A stretch of 64,000 bases of DNA, from NCBI GenBank assembly GCA_946800325.1, contig OX326957.1, forward strand, positions 26,879,054 through 26,943,053. Reading direction: 5' to 3'. Below, in pieces: positions 1 to 11,971 of this stretch; positions within the stretch are counted from its first letter, which is position 1; the number at the start of each line of letters is the position of its first letter. Source of the DNA: Luzula sylvatica. Taxonomy: Eukaryota; Streptophyta; Magnoliopsida; Poales; Juncaceae. Both the position numbers and the translations under genes were made by a program. The notes beneath the pieces were generated by a model. That model was not told the DNA's origin, searched no databases, and saw only the letters and a program-made list of their open reading frames with translations.

Positions 1-1085
1 TTAACGGATATAATCAAATCATAAAACAAATATGGAAATTATATAAATATTAATATGTGTGATAGAAAGTCAAAGCAATGAGGTGGCTCAATGTGGGATT
101 TTTAATGTAATTGTTCGTATTAGATAAAAGATTGTGTATTCACTTATTAATTGTTATTTGTTATGTTTACAGAAAAAAATATCATAAAACCAATATGAAA
201 ATTATTAAATGTGTAATTTGATGTAATATCATAAATTTTTTTTAATGAATATCACAAAAAAAATTTGAAAATTATTAAATGCGCAAAGCATGATATAAAT
301 TAATGAAATCACAAAATAAATATGAAACCATATCATAAAATAAATTAATGAATATCACAAAACAAATATGAAAAAAATATTAAATGCGTAAAGCAAGATA
401 TAAATTAACGAATATCAAATCACAAAATAAATATGAAATCATAAAATAAATATGAAAACATGATATAAATATTAATATAATTAAGGTAGAACATGATATA
501 AAGATCATAAAATAAATTATTAAATGGTTAAATCGGTAAAACATAATATAAATTAATGGATACATGATATAAATTAATGGATATAATCAAATCATAAAAT
601 GAAAAGCATGATATAAATTAATGAATATCAAATCACAAAATAAATATGGAATCATAAAATAAATATGAAAACATGATATACATATTAATATAATTAAGGT
701 AGAACATGATATAAAGATCATAAAATAAATTATTAAATGATTAAATGGATAAAACATGATATAAATTAATGGATACATGATATAAATTAATGGATATAAT
801 CAAATCATAAAATAAATATGGAAATTATATAAATAATAATCACAAAATAAATATGAAATCATAAAATAAATATGAAAACATGATATAAATATTAATATAA
901 TTAATGTAGAACATGATATAAAGATCATAAAATAAATTATTAAATGGTTAAATGGGTAAAACATGATATAAATTAATGGATACATGATATAAATTAATGG
1001 ATATAATTAAATAATAAAATAAATATGGAAATTTTATAAATATTAATATCTGTGATAGAAAGTCAAAGATGAGGTGGATTAATGT
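1..1085. repeat. AT-rich tandem repeat array, unit about 210 bp
   Basis: The segment beginning TACATGATATAAATTAATGG recurs near 561, 774 and 981, so the period is 207-213 bp. Units consist of short words such as CATGATATAAATTAATG, AATCATAAAATAAATATG and GTAGAACATGATATAAAGATC. The block at 1-90 (ending in GTGATAGAAAGTCAAAG and GAGGTGG) recurs at about 997-1085, so a related flank lies on both sides of the array. Three short minus-strand open frames of 61-63 codons are by-products of the repeat and are not genes. The array starts outside the window, so its full length is unknown. Confidence 0.85.
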
Positions 1086-2943
1086 GAGTGCTTCAAAACA
1101 TCCACTCTTTAAAGAGAACAAAATTTTCGGATCAACAAAAATCTTTATAAATTTTTTATATGCATGTATGACAAATCTTGATCATCTCTTATTTATATGT
1201 ATTTTTTTATATTTATGTAAATAATATATTATATAAATATCACATATGCATGATAATATTCGGTCACACAATATTATTCAATCAATGTACATATATATTA
1301 ATACATTAATTAAGAGCCTCATATTTATTTGGTCCATGCAAATAATTATATCACATATATTATTTGTAAGCCCAATAATTTTTCGTCTTATACAAATGAT
1401 TTATTTCTTCTAAAATAATACACATACATATATATCACACATATATTATATGTACTTATTTATTTCGAATTATCATATATTTATTTTGATCATTTTCAAT
1501 ATGTATATCATATATACATTTTACTTAGAGAATATCGATTCGTCCAACAAAATGAACACATTGGTGTGACCTAGTAGGTTCGATTAATTTGGCAAAGAAC
1601 CAAACTTATTACGTAAATCATAAGTGATCTCTAGTAAAACATTATGATCACCCAAATTAAATCGAATGATCCAAGATAAGAAATTTAGCAAGATAGTTAT
1701 CTGGCTTAATTATTTTTATTTACGATACTTGTTAATCACAATGCATGGTTATCAGGTCAACCTTAATATGATTAGTGTCATTTTCCCGATCGAGAATTAG
1801 ACTGACAAATCCCGTCTTGGTTGCTCACATTCTTCGTCATGCTTTACTTCATATCCTACAACATCCTATCAATCATCGGTCATGACTCATGACGACATAG
1901 AAATGTATCAAAGTATGAAGCTTCATACACATGAATCCATGAAAACATAAGATCGTAGGATTTACCAGACTATCTTTTATGAGAATCGCCGATGACAATA
2001 ACTATGCATATTTTGATGTGGTGGTCATTGCAATATGTAATCTCTACTACATACATATGTTTCATACTTGATAACCAATATGAATGGTTTGTAAAGTGTA
2101 ACCATCAATTTGCAAACATACTAGTGTGAGTACATAGATTTTCTAGATAAGTATGTTTGATTTTAAAAACATTATTTGTACTACTAAGGATTACGTATAG
2201 AATGACATGTTTTTTGATTCATAGTTTTACTATCAAAATCACGTACTTTGATGATATGAACGAGATTGTCATTCAAAATTTATTCTTTTAAAATTAAAAT
2301 TAAAACCAAATACATTTAACAATAATAATTTTAAAAAAATTATTAAATAAATATTGTTGAATTACACAATCATTTGTAACTAGTACATATATTTATGGCA
2401 CTATAGCTTCATTTTTAGCCTAAAAAAGACAAATCATGGGATCTCAGCCGGATTCTGTCAAACCTATTGGGACGATATCGAAAATATATATCTAGAAATG
2501 ATAGACTAATTTGATAAACACACCTTAGATTAACAAAGCAATAGCATTAATATCTAAGAAAGTAAAACACTTGATGACTCTAGACCCATTAGCTGTGTCA
2601 ATACCCCGATTAAAATTATTACTACAATACTAGACTCCAAATTAAAAATAGTAATTACTGACCTAATAAACCAAAACTAGACTGCTTTTATAATAAATAA
2701 ATAGGACTATAATTGCTAATTTTTTTACAACAAAAGAAATACTATATCATTTATACACCATAAAATACCGGCTGTTATGGTTTAGGGTTTAGATCCGGTC
2801 GAGAAAAAAGTTCCGATTAATTTTTCAATTTGTTAAATTAGCCAAATGAGGATCTTAAATCCTTGCATCATGTGAGTGGATAGTGCATTTGAGATGAAGT
2901 TGATTATTATAATTTTGAGGATGATCATTGGCATAAATTTATT
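1086..2943. other. Gene-free AT-rich DNA with a probable copia 3' non-coding relic (about 1530-2150)
   Basis: No credible coding region is present. At 1558-1595 the text reads ATTGGTGTGACC, then GTAGGTTCG. The same signature occurs in the non-coding 3' part of the intact copia element of this window (around 15790-15810). The following 500 bp have the same texture of short phrases in a non-coding region. I infer an old, LTR-less relic of a related copia element. Confidence is low because only short motifs match. Confidence 0.35.
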
Positions 2944-3782
2944 GGGAAATTTACAAATAACCCCCTAACTTTTCTTGAATTTACAAAAACACCCTAACTT
3001 TTGAGAAACTCCAAAAAAACCCTACATACAAGGTTTTATTTTCAATTACCCCCCTAAAGAGATATTTCATGGTATTATAATTTGTTTGAACCAAAATACT
3101 CCTCTATTTTTCATCTTTAAATTTAATAAACATATTTTTGTATTATTTCATTAATTTAAAATCACTATAAATAAAAGAATAATATTTTATTAATTTAAAA
3201 TAGCTATAAAATCACTACCTTAAAAATAGCTATTACAAAACGAGCTGCTGAAATTAAAATAGTTGTTGAAATTAAAATTAGCAACAATATTATTTTAATC
3301 CTAGTTTTAATTTTCATACATTAATTGTTAATTTGGCAAGAAAAAATATTTAGTAACTATTTTTATTAATAATTATTTAACATTAAAATTAAATAGTAGA
3401 ATAATATTAATTTGTCAAGATATTTTCAGGAATATTTGTTATATCATATTTTTATTTAATTTTAGTTTTCTAATGATAAAATATATAATAAATAAAAGAT
3501 TAAAATTATGTATATGACATATAGTTTTTTAAAATTAGTATATATTAAAAAATATTTATAGCCATTTTAAATTAATAAAATAATACAAAAATATGTTTAT
3601 TAAATTTAAAGATGAAAAATAGAAGGGTATTTTGGTCCAAAAAAATTGCAATACCATGAAATATCTTTTTATGGGGGTAATTGAAAAGAAAACATTGTAT
3701 GTAGGGAATTTTTTGGAGTTTCTTAAAAGTTAGGGGTTTTTTTGTAAATTCAAGAAAAGTTAGGGGTTATTTGTAAATTTCC
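2944..3782. mobile_element. Mutator-like inverted-repeat element, copy 1 (839 bp)
   Basis: The left end GGGAAATTTACAAATAACCC is mirrored by the right end GGGGTTATTTGTAAATTTCC. The complementarity runs over roughly 250 bp per arm, including blocks around ACTCCAAAAAAACCCTA and AAATTTAATAAACATATTTT. It has no coding capacity. Its length, ends and arm phrases match the element at 41103-41939, which has a clear 9-bp target duplication, so I assign both to one Mutator-like family. No target duplication is visible here, so this copy may be older. Confidence 0.7.
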
Positions 3783-4048
3783 AAAAGACATTTTATAAGT
3801 ATTTATAATTTATCAAATAATCAATAATATTAAAATATTAGTAATTTGTCTTTCAGCTGCATACGAGAACAACAACGAAGTGAATCAACCACCTCGCGGT
3901 CACGGCTTTTTCATTATCCACACACCTAGCGACTAGCGAGTTCCCAACCTCCACGAATTTCAATGCTTCTCATTAATGGGCCGACGATAACCACCTACCA
4001 CAGACCACCTATCGAGGCATACATCTAAATCAATTCCAACCTATCATT

Positions 4049-4052
<4 letters not shown>

Positions 4053-4083
<31 letters not shown>
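4053..4083 (+). repeat. (CT)n microsatellite in the carboxylesterase 5' leader
   Basis: A run of about 15 CT units ends 10 bp before the start codon at 4093. CT-rich leaders of this type are common immediately upstream of plant start codons. It probably lies in the 5' UTR. Confidence 0.8.
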
Positions 4084-4086
<3 letters not shown>

Positions 4087-4092
4087 TCTACA

Positions 4093-5224
4093 ATGGAACA
4101 GGACCCAGACACAACAGTAGAGCATGAGTTATTCCCATTTGCCCGGATCTACAAATCCGGTCGTTTGGAGAGACTGCTGGGAACAGATACAGTACCAGCC
4201 GGTACCGACCCGACCACAGGTGTAATCTCCAAAGACGTACCAATCAATCCGATCACCGGCGTATCAGCCCGTCTTTATCTCCCTTCCCACGTTCCATCTA
4301 ATACCAAACTCCCAATCCTAATATACATCCATGGTGGTGGCTTCATGATCGAGACCGCTCAGTCCCCTACGTACCACAATTTTCTCAACTCCCTCGTGTC
4401 GAAAACTAATATTCTTGCGATTTCGGTTGATTACAGACGCGCTCCTGAGCATCCGTTGCCTACTGCCTATGATGATTGTTGGGATGCGCTTCTTTGGGCT
4501 ACTGGCGACTCGAGTCCTGACGAATGGGTTTCTAAATACGGCGATCTCGGATCAATTTATCTTGGTGGAGATAGTGCCGGCGCAAATGCTGCACATAACG
4601 TCACAGTTAAATCCGCCTCGGAAGGGGTAATACAAAAAGATATACATGAATTTTGCTTACAAAGTACTTAATTATTAAAATTCATTGTAAGTGGAAGTTA
4701 TTTTTTGTACAGATAAGGATCAAAGGGTTGCTTTTATGTCACCCATGGTTTTGGGGGAGCAAGCTTATTGGTACAGAGACTGCATACCCTGAGAATCATG
4801 AGAAGGGTTCTTTCATTTGGAAGTTCATTTACCCAGGAATGAACGGGTTAGATGACCCGTTTATCAATCCGATAGCGTCGGAAGAATCAATGGAGAAAGT
4901 GTTCAAGTGTGATAAGGTTTTAGTGGCCGTTGCCGAGAAAGATGCACTGAGGGACAGAGGCAGGTTTGTGTTATACTTAATTTGTGCTCAGATTTAATTA
5001 ATAAATTACTTAGTTTCAAGACCCAAAGAAAAGTTTCTAATTTGATTTCGGGGTGTAATAGACTATATTACGAGACGCTGGTGAAAGCTATAGCTGGTGG
5101 AAAATGGGGAGGCGAGGCCGTGTTCTCGGAGGCTAAGGAGGAAGATCATGTGTTTTATTTGCTAAATAGTGGCTGTGACAAGGCCGCCGAGATAATGGAC
5201 ATTATTGCGAAGTTTATCGATTAG
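4093..5224 (+). CDS. Plant class-I carboxylesterase (CXE, HSL/GID1-like alpha/beta hydrolase)
   Basis: This is an intact three-exon gene: 4093-4626, 4713-4963 and 5062-5224, with GT-AG introns of 86 and 98 bp. The joined frame encodes 315 residues ending in TAG, a normal length for the family. It should hydrolyse carboxylic esters; the substrate cannot be read from sequence. The oxyanion-hole motif HGGG is at residues 80-83. The nucleophile Ser161 lies in GGDSAGAN, the acidic partner Asp255 in AEKDALRDRG and the catalytic His291 in EDHVF, so the triad is complete. An intact triad with His argues for an enzyme rather than a GID1 gibberellin receptor, in which the His is replaced. No signal peptide is seen, so it is probably cytosolic. 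The first ATG follows a CT-rich leader and its N-terminal motif (ELFPFARIYKSGRLERL) fits the family. Possible poly(A) signals AATAAA lie near 5258 and 5453. Confidence 0.93.
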
Positions 5225-5370
5225 TTAATTCTAATTGCTGTTGGAATGGTTCTTTCAATAAATTCAAATTTAGCATATAATAATTGGAACTAAAAAAATC
5301 TGTTTTGTTTATTTCCAACAATAATCAGAATCTTTTGATTGATTAATTATCGTGTGTTTTTTTGCAAAAG

Positions 5371-5427
5371 CATGGCTGTGACAAGGTTGCAGAGATGACC
5401 GACATTATTGTGAAGTTTATCGATTAA
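5371..5427 (+). pseudogene. Duplicated 3' tail of the carboxylesterase
   Basis: The stretch from GGCTGTGACAAGG through GAAGTTTATCGATTA repeats the last coding bases of the carboxylesterase (5171-5228) with a few substitutions. It lies about 150 bp downstream of the true stop and has no upstream exon. The simplest reading is a short local duplication of the last 55 bp of coding sequence plus stop. An alternative is a remnant of a tandem paralogue whose other exons are lost. Confidence 0.75.
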
Positions 5428-6209
5428 TTAATTATTATCATTCGAATGTTTTATTGAATAAATTCTTATTAATTGGACTTTAGTATTTTTTTTTCAAGGA
5501 CAAATTTTAACAAAATATGAGAAATATTAACAATACTCCTCCTTTCTTGTTGTTTCAAATGGATTGATTTTCAAATGGATCAAGATACAATCCACAAAAC
5601 CACCTTACCCTCAGACTCAAATTGGAACCAACAACAGTCAAATATATGCCAGCAACAGCAAACATGCCCACAATTGAAAAATACAATTCCAAAACATACC
5701 CAATGTTATTCATATCAATTTTTGCCTAAATTATCAGCAATTACATGTTCACTGATGTTCAGCAATTATATGTTGAATTTATAATAAACTTAATATTAAT
5801 TAGGTGTAGGCTTTGTTATTTAATATGTAAGTGTGAAAGTTCATGTTTACTACCAATGATCACTTGGTCTAGTGGTAAATTATTTCACACAAGATATCAA
5901 AGATCAAGGGTTCAAATCTCATTAGTATTACAAATAAAAAAATAAAACCAATAATATTCATGTTTCATGAATTATATTTAATTTAAAAAAAAAAAAGTTC
6001 ATATTTACCTTGAGAGTTGTAATACATGAATTCATTGTCTATAATTATGAATCATGTATTTGAGAATTCTTGATTTTTAATTTAAGTTTTCTAAATATAC
6101 TCGGTTTCTCTTTTTTTTGTTAAGTTTTAGTTTTCGAATTTGAATTCCGATTTATATGTCTAAATTCGGGAAACTAACTTTTTGCGTAAATATTGTACAT
6201 AATTAACCT

Positions 6210-6251
<42 letters not shown>
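5428..6251. other. Intergenic DNA with a possible tRNA-derived SINE (about 5855-5945)
   Basis: No gene is supported; the short open frame at 5575-5784 has no recognisable domain. At 5865-5920 the sequence has an A-box-like word TGGTCTAGTGGTAAAT and, about 45 bp later, a B-box-like word GGGTTCAAATCTC, followed by an A-rich tail. This is the arrangement of a tRNA-derived SINE, but the rest does not fold as a tRNA and no target duplication is clear. The (TA)n(GA)n microsatellite at 6210-6253 forms the border with the next element. Confidence 0.4.
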
Positions 6252-6253
<2 letters not shown>

Positions 6254-7546
6254 TAGGCTATGGTACTTTTAAAAGCACCAAGTGATTCATGCTCATACTT
6301 TTTTATCCATCAGATATACATTAAGATCTGTGCAGTTAATTGATATTAAATACTAATTAACTCCTTCATGTTTTACTCACTCCGTTAATCCCTTTACCTT
6401 TCCATACCGTTTCATTTCTCTCCTTTCCAAAATCCCTGCTCCGCCCCCCTTTGAACTCGGCCAATAACTCAACAAGTTTCCACCTCCGTAGCTCCTCAAA
6501 TCCACTCTCAAACTCCAGCAATCAACTCTCTTTTGCTGGATCGAGCTCTTCCTGATGCGCTTGTCCCAGATTCTCTCAGCGCGGTCGACGTTGTCTCCAT
6601 TTGCGATGCAGGACTGTTCTTCGGAACTGACTGCTCCCAATGGTAATGGTATCCTCCAATTTCAATATTTTCATCTCAATTACCCTTAGAAATGAGTAGC
6701 AATAGCACTCATTTCCTGCCTTATTTCTACCCATGTAGAACTAGAAAGAAACAAATGACTATCTGGTAATTTCTAAAAAAAGAAAAGATTGATTATATGT
6801 AGAGGAATGATTATTTGTAGAAAGATTTGTAAAATTAGTTACCTGGAAAAAGCATTCTTTCATCATTGTAATTCCATCTTATTTGTAATACCTTTGGTTT
6901 GGTTACATGCATTCTCAAATTCAGAAACCCCACTTTTTCAGTTAAGTCCTCTAACTCTCTTGAATTTACCGGCGCACGTGATATTTCAGAATAGTCATTT
7001 TGAGGTCGAGAGTAACATTTTTTCTTGTTTATTTTTCTCGTAGATGTATTGTTGCAATTGGGAATTAAGACTAATTAGCAAGCATTTTTTCTGGTTATTT
7101 CCTACTAAAACTGAAATTAGTTCGACATTGTCATCTTCAAATTTGAGAATTTTGATCTTGGAACTAATCATATACAAACTGTAGACAATCTGACAGAAGA
7201 GATAGCAAGAGAAGACTCTGAAGGGGCTCAATCCTTTGCTCGATGACTGAGAAATAATGGTACTTGCATTTCAGTAGAATTAAAGTTCTCTTCATGTAAG
7301 CTTGTAAATAAATTCAGTCAATATCGAGGACTAAATTACAAAATCTCGAAGCTTATTATCTCGATTACAATTAGTCCGCATGAATATTATGCAGCTCGAC
7401 AATTAACATCAAGTCGATCGTGCAAATGTTCATGTCATGGATTATAGTTCGATACACAATTCATGGAAATAAACTCATTTAATTGGTATTTTTGCTCACT
7501 TTTATTTGTTATTGCAGGCTTAAAAAAGATAGAGCATATATGACTG

Positions 7547-7837
7547 CAGGGGCGGATCTAGGGGGGGGCGAGCGGGAGGCCCGGCCCCCCCTATGAAATC
7601 GGAAATCAATATATTAGCGATAAAATGAGGTGATTTTGTTTTTTTGGAAAGTGATAAATATGATAAATTTGTAAGTATTTCACAAAAATTAGTGTAGTCT
7701 AGTGGTAAAATTGTTGTTTGGGAGATTGTAGGTCTTGAGTTCAAGACCCACAAGCCACATATTTTGATTTATTTTTTATTTCGGCCCCCCCTATAAAATC
7801 CGGCCCCCCTTATATTTGGATCCTGGATCCGCCCCTG
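7547..7837. mobile_element. Non-autonomous hAT element (291 bp) with an internal tRNA-like segment
   Basis: The terminal inverted repeats CAGGGGCGGATCTAGG and (inverse) CAGGGGCGGATCCAGG differ at one position. An exact 8-bp target duplication TATGACTG flanks the element at 7539-7546 and 7838-7845, which is diagnostic of hAT transposition. Subterminal poly-G/poly-C tracts are typical of such MITEs. Between 7690 and 7755 lie TAGTCTAGTGGTAAAA and GAGTTCAAGACCC, spaced like the A and B boxes of a Pol III gene. Confidence 0.9.
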
Positions 7838-8275
7838 TATGACTGAAAGGAGTAACTTAATAAGTATGGTTTATTTTCTGGAACCATCAATTTAAAAAGC
7901 ATTGATTAAAAAAAGAATCATGATGTATATGTGCAATTGAAATGTAATTTAAATGTGTACTTTTGATTTGTATTTTTTATGAATTGGTTGTGTGTGATTC
8001 TATCTTTATTCCGGTTCAATTATATTTATATTGTGTACATGAAATTAGTGAAACTAATAAATTTGAATGATATACCAAAATGAGATAACTCAAAACAAAA
8101 TAGTATGAATTAAAATATAACAAACTCAGTTCTTGTGCCATTGTTCACATTTCATTGATCAGCATGAACTATTAATACATACTAGAAAAATTATAATACA
8201 GTTAAACATCAACATACTTTGCAATCTAGTATAATCATTAACCACCTAACAAATTATAATTATAATTAGTATAAT

Positions 8276-8855
8276 TCTATACTTTTCCCTGGCTCCTGGT
8301 TGAGCCACGTCACCAGGGGCCTTTTTGTAAAAAAAAAAAAAATTACATTTTGGTCCTTTTTATTTTGAAAAATTACATTTTGGTCCTTTTTTATTTACAT
8401 TTTGGTTCTCCAAGTTTAAAAAAATACATTTTGGTCCAGGGGCCTATTTGTAAGAAATTTTTTAATTTACATATTGGTCCTTTTTTTATTACATTTTGGC
8501 CCTTTTTAGTTGAAAAAACTATATTTTGGTCCTTTTTATTTTTGTTTTGGTCCTTTCAAGTTTAAAATATTACATTTTGGTACTTCATATTTACATCTTG
8601 ATCCTCTTTTATTTACACATTTTAATTCGAAAAAAAAAATTTAATTCACATTTTGGTCCTTTTTAATTTACATTTTGGTCCTTTTCAGTTTGAAAAATTA
8701 CATTTCGGTCCTTCTCAGTTTGAAAATTCCACAACACCACACAAATCGATTCACTGGCCAATACAACGCTGCCGAAAAATAAATACAAAAAAAGCACAAA
8801 TCATAAAAAAAAACAAATCAACGTGCCCCGCGCAATTGTGCGGGGTTATAGCTAG
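8276..8855 (+). mobile_element. Short non-autonomous Helitron (about 580 bp)
   Basis: The right end shows the Helitron signature: a GC-rich hairpin (CCCCGC, 8-nt loop, GCGGGG at 8826-8845), ten bases, then the terminal CTAG at 8852-8855 followed by host T. The proposed left end reads TCTATACTTTTCCCTGG. The 5' subterminal word GAGCCACGTCACC also occurs in the larger Helitron at 49.7 kb. The interior is a degenerate tandem array of ACATTTTGGTCCTTTTT-like units (8340-8720). It encodes no Rep/helicase, so it is non-autonomous. Confidence 0.75.
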
Positions 8856-9758
8856 TTACATATAATAATTCATGATACAAACACCAAATATAATTCATAT
8901 GATCAAATTATTTCATATATTAATATATTTTATTTATTTTGTTCTTCTATTAGTTCGACCATATTTGCAATGCCATATTTTTACGGGCCCACAATCAAAC
9001 CGTGATTATGCACCACCATCTCCCATCACTTCACAATCTCACCCTAATAAAAAACAATTTCAGAAGTTATTGACTCTAAATTGTGAAAAAGAAAAAGGAA
9101 AGGAAAAAAATGGAAATGTCGTAAGAATTCAAGTTATCTCAAATGATAGAAATTTTCCGAAAAGCTTCAACTAAGCAATGAAAAAACGCAAAATGGTTGG
9201 AATTGCACCGAAGGGATTGAAAAACAATATATTGGCTTCAGAATTTGTAACAAATCAAGAAATCTGTACCTTGATTCTTTGATTGGAAAGAGCCAAACTG
9301 CTGAGATAATTGTTAGTATGAATGGAAAGAGCCGACTTGTGCAGATTGTACCTTGATTCTCTTAGGTTCAGTTCAGTTCGATCCCTAAAAGAGGGAACGC
9401 AGAGGTCGCTATAGAGAGGAAAGATGATGCAAGAGCGGGAGAGAGAGCAGATGAGAGATAGTAGATCTCGTTCGCCATGGACCAAGAGAGCTAAGGCAGA
9501 GGTGATTTCATCGTTCGCCATGAGAGAGTTAAGAGAACATAAAAGACGATGTCAATTAAAACTGGGCACTTCTAAACGGAAGAAAGGAGAGAGATGAAAC
9601 GAGATGGAAAGGTTAAGGGGTTAACGGAGTGAGTAAAACCTGAAAGAGTTAATTAGCATTTAATTTCAACTAACTGCACAGATCTTAACGTATATCTGAT
9701 GGATTAAAAAGTATGAGCATGAACTCCCTTGGTGCTTTTAAAAGCACCATATCCTATC

Positions 9759-11919
9759 CTATCTATATCTATATCTATATCTCTCTCTATATATATATAA
9801 AACAATGGAAATAATATCTTACGTAAATATTGCAAAATATGATAGAATCAAATTTCATATAGAATTTGATAGAATCAAATTTATATTTTTCATTTTTTTT
9901 AAATGACACTTTAGAAAAATCAATTCTTTGATATGACTCGAACTATTCGTTTTGCCACGAGCCTTGAACTATTCCGATCCATGTCTTGTCCTTCAGAATT
10001 ATTTGTTGCACACTTCCCAAGAACGAGTGTAAGTGTAGGGCCCTAACTATTGAGAGGTTTTATTTGATAAATTTAGCATTATGGTCATTAAAAGGCCGTT
10101 TGGTTTGAATTTTAAAATATGTTTTGGAATATATTATTCTATGAAATTCCATTCCATGAAATATTTTTCTAAAACATATAATATATTCGTATTTGATTAA
10201 TACATGTATATTTTTTCCTACAAATTAAGTAATTATGCGAAGGAAATTATTTTTATAAAATACTTTTATCATTTAATATTGCAAAAGAAAAAAAAATGAG
10301 AATAAAAAAAAATCACCAATTTTAATAATAATCATATTTTCATAAAATATATCGTATGTCAAAGGATGGCATACATTATTTTATTATCTAGTGTTCAAAT
10401 CAGAAATACTAATTTTAAAGCACGAATCAAACGCACCCTAAAGGTTTAAAAAAAAATAACAAATAGACCGTCATAGCATGGAAGAAAAATAGAATATATG
10501 GCCCATCAATAATTCGAGTGATAATATGAAATCGGAAATCTTCTTATAATTCTCTCAATCTATTAATAAAAGGACATTTTGTTTTTTAATGTTAAAACTA
10601 ATACATAAATAAATTAGTAAATGAACCTGATTTAATACATGTGTATGTACTAAATGAGTTAATGTCAAAACTTATATAACAAATAGAAAAGTGTCCAGTT
10701 TTATTTTTTAAATTATTGTCAAATGTTCAATGTGTCTTCTAAATTTTAATTTTGTTCAATCATGTCAGAAAATGACCACTGTCAATTTTTTTCAATTAAT
10801 AGGTAAGTTACATTACCAACATGTCATAAAAGAATATTTTTATTTACATATCAAATAATTTTGATTCAAATATAATAATATTTAAATCAAAAAATCAAAA
10901 AATCAAAAAATCAAAATATTAAAACAACCCAAACCCGGAGACCCAATATGACATGGAATAAAAATATTTGTTTATAACATGTTGGCAATGCTACGCCGTC
11001 AATTAAATGTACATTCATCATTTAACAAATGGAGATAATTAATTGAATAAAATTGACATTTCATAAACAGATGGAGAGAATTAATTGAATAAAATTGACA
11101 TTTCATAAACTCGGTTGAACAAATTAAAGTTTAGGGACGCACTAAACATTTAATAATAATTTAGAGAGTAAAAATGTATTCTTTTTTTATTTATAAATAA
11201 AATCGATTTAATACATAAATAATTTAATTCAATATATGTATTTTTTTTTATTTGTTTGATTTATTATTAATTACCAATACTTGTGTGGGGGAGTTTAGGG
11301 GTACAAGTATATTTTTCCTGTGTGTCCCTTTGATCTCGACCTGATTCAATTACTTATCCGATATTTACAGATCCTGCGTGTCCCTTTGATCCTCCAGTGA
11401 TCTCCGAATGAGGTAAGTCTTCTGAGCATGTGTCACGATTTTGAATTTTCTTTAGTACTAATAAATTGGTCTTCACGGCGTATCCGTAACAAAAATTAGA
11501 TCTTGAAAAATTCTTTTGTTTATCAATGGGTCCATAACCTACTTAGTTGAGCGTGAATCACAAAAAATCATGTGTTGTGAGAAGTTGTGGGTTCGATTCC
11601 TATTGACATCATAAATATTATGTATCAGTAACGAAAATGATCGTCTGTCGGATACCATTCAAAAAAAAGAAAAATCTTCTGTTTTATTCACGATTTCTTC
11701 GCCCGTCATTGTTAAAATCAATATGATTTGACTTCTGTTACTCTGCGTGCACAACTGGCTCATCATTAATTCGTTGCAAATTGTTTGCTTGTAAAATGTC
11801 ATTGATCACCACATGAAATTGGTACAAAAAGAGCATCTCCCACCTAGAAGTGATATCAAGTAATAATGCAGTGAATCACTGAATTATTTGACCATGCCAA
11901 AAATAAAAATGGCGGTGCC
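9759..11919. other. AT-rich intergenic region upstream of the ABCG gene
   Basis: No coding region is supported. It contains a MITE candidate at 10092-10438. At 11540-11600 there is a possible SINE-like segment: a TTAGTTGAGCGTGA word and a GTGGGTTCGATTCC B-box-like word. At 11408-11412 an ATG followed by the strong donor AG|GTAAGT could mark a non-coding or very short first exon, but no continuation could be demonstrated. Confidence 0.4.
10092..10438. mobile_element. Probable PIF/Harbinger-like MITE
   Basis: The left end AAGGCCGTTTGGTTTG and the inverse of the right end GGGTGCGTTTGATTCG are similar terminal inverted repeats. TAA trinucleotides sit at both borders, which would be the 3-bp target duplication of this superfamily. 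The interior is AT-rich and non-coding. The ends are imperfect, so the class is tentative. Confidence 0.5.
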
Positions 11920-11928
11920 TATATAAAT
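11920..11928 (+). promoter_or_regulatory. Candidate TATA box of the ABCG gene
   Basis: TATATAAAT lies 44 bp upstream of the first in-frame ATG at 11972. Transcription starting about 30 bp downstream would give a leader of roughly 20 bases. This would make the shortened N-terminus the natural start. It is only a motif match in AT-rich DNA. Confidence 0.4.
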
Positions 11929-11971
11929 CAAAAGTTCTCTTTCCTTGCACAAGGGTCTCAAAATTTCGAAA

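Larger units (their letters stand above)
6252..9758. mobile_element. Large terminal-inverted-repeat element A, inserted in (TA)n/(GA)n microsatellite
   Basis: The left end GATAGGCTATGGTACTTTTA (6252) is matched in inverse by the right end (9739-9758, TAAAAGCACCATATCCTATC). Complementarity continues for about 170 bp on each side, including CATCAGATATACNTTAAGATC and TTTTACTCACTCCGTTAA. The interior holds a hAT MITE, a Helitron, and GC-richer, gene-like patches in both arms (6440-6655 and 9255-9525). No transposase was recognised. Long inverted repeats with gene-like cargo suggest a non-autonomous Mutator-like element, but no target duplication can be read because both flanks are microsatellite. 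Its ends are related to those of element B at 46135-48533. Confidence 0.7.

Noticed and set aside
5575..5784. Gln-rich 69-codon frame downstream of the carboxylesterase
   Set aside because: It consists of CAA/ACA-rich low-complexity sequence without a promoter, splice signals or recognisable family.
5860..5935. tRNA gene
   Set aside because: A-box-like and B-box-like words are present, but the acceptor and anticodon stems do not pair, so at most it is a tRNA-derived SINE.
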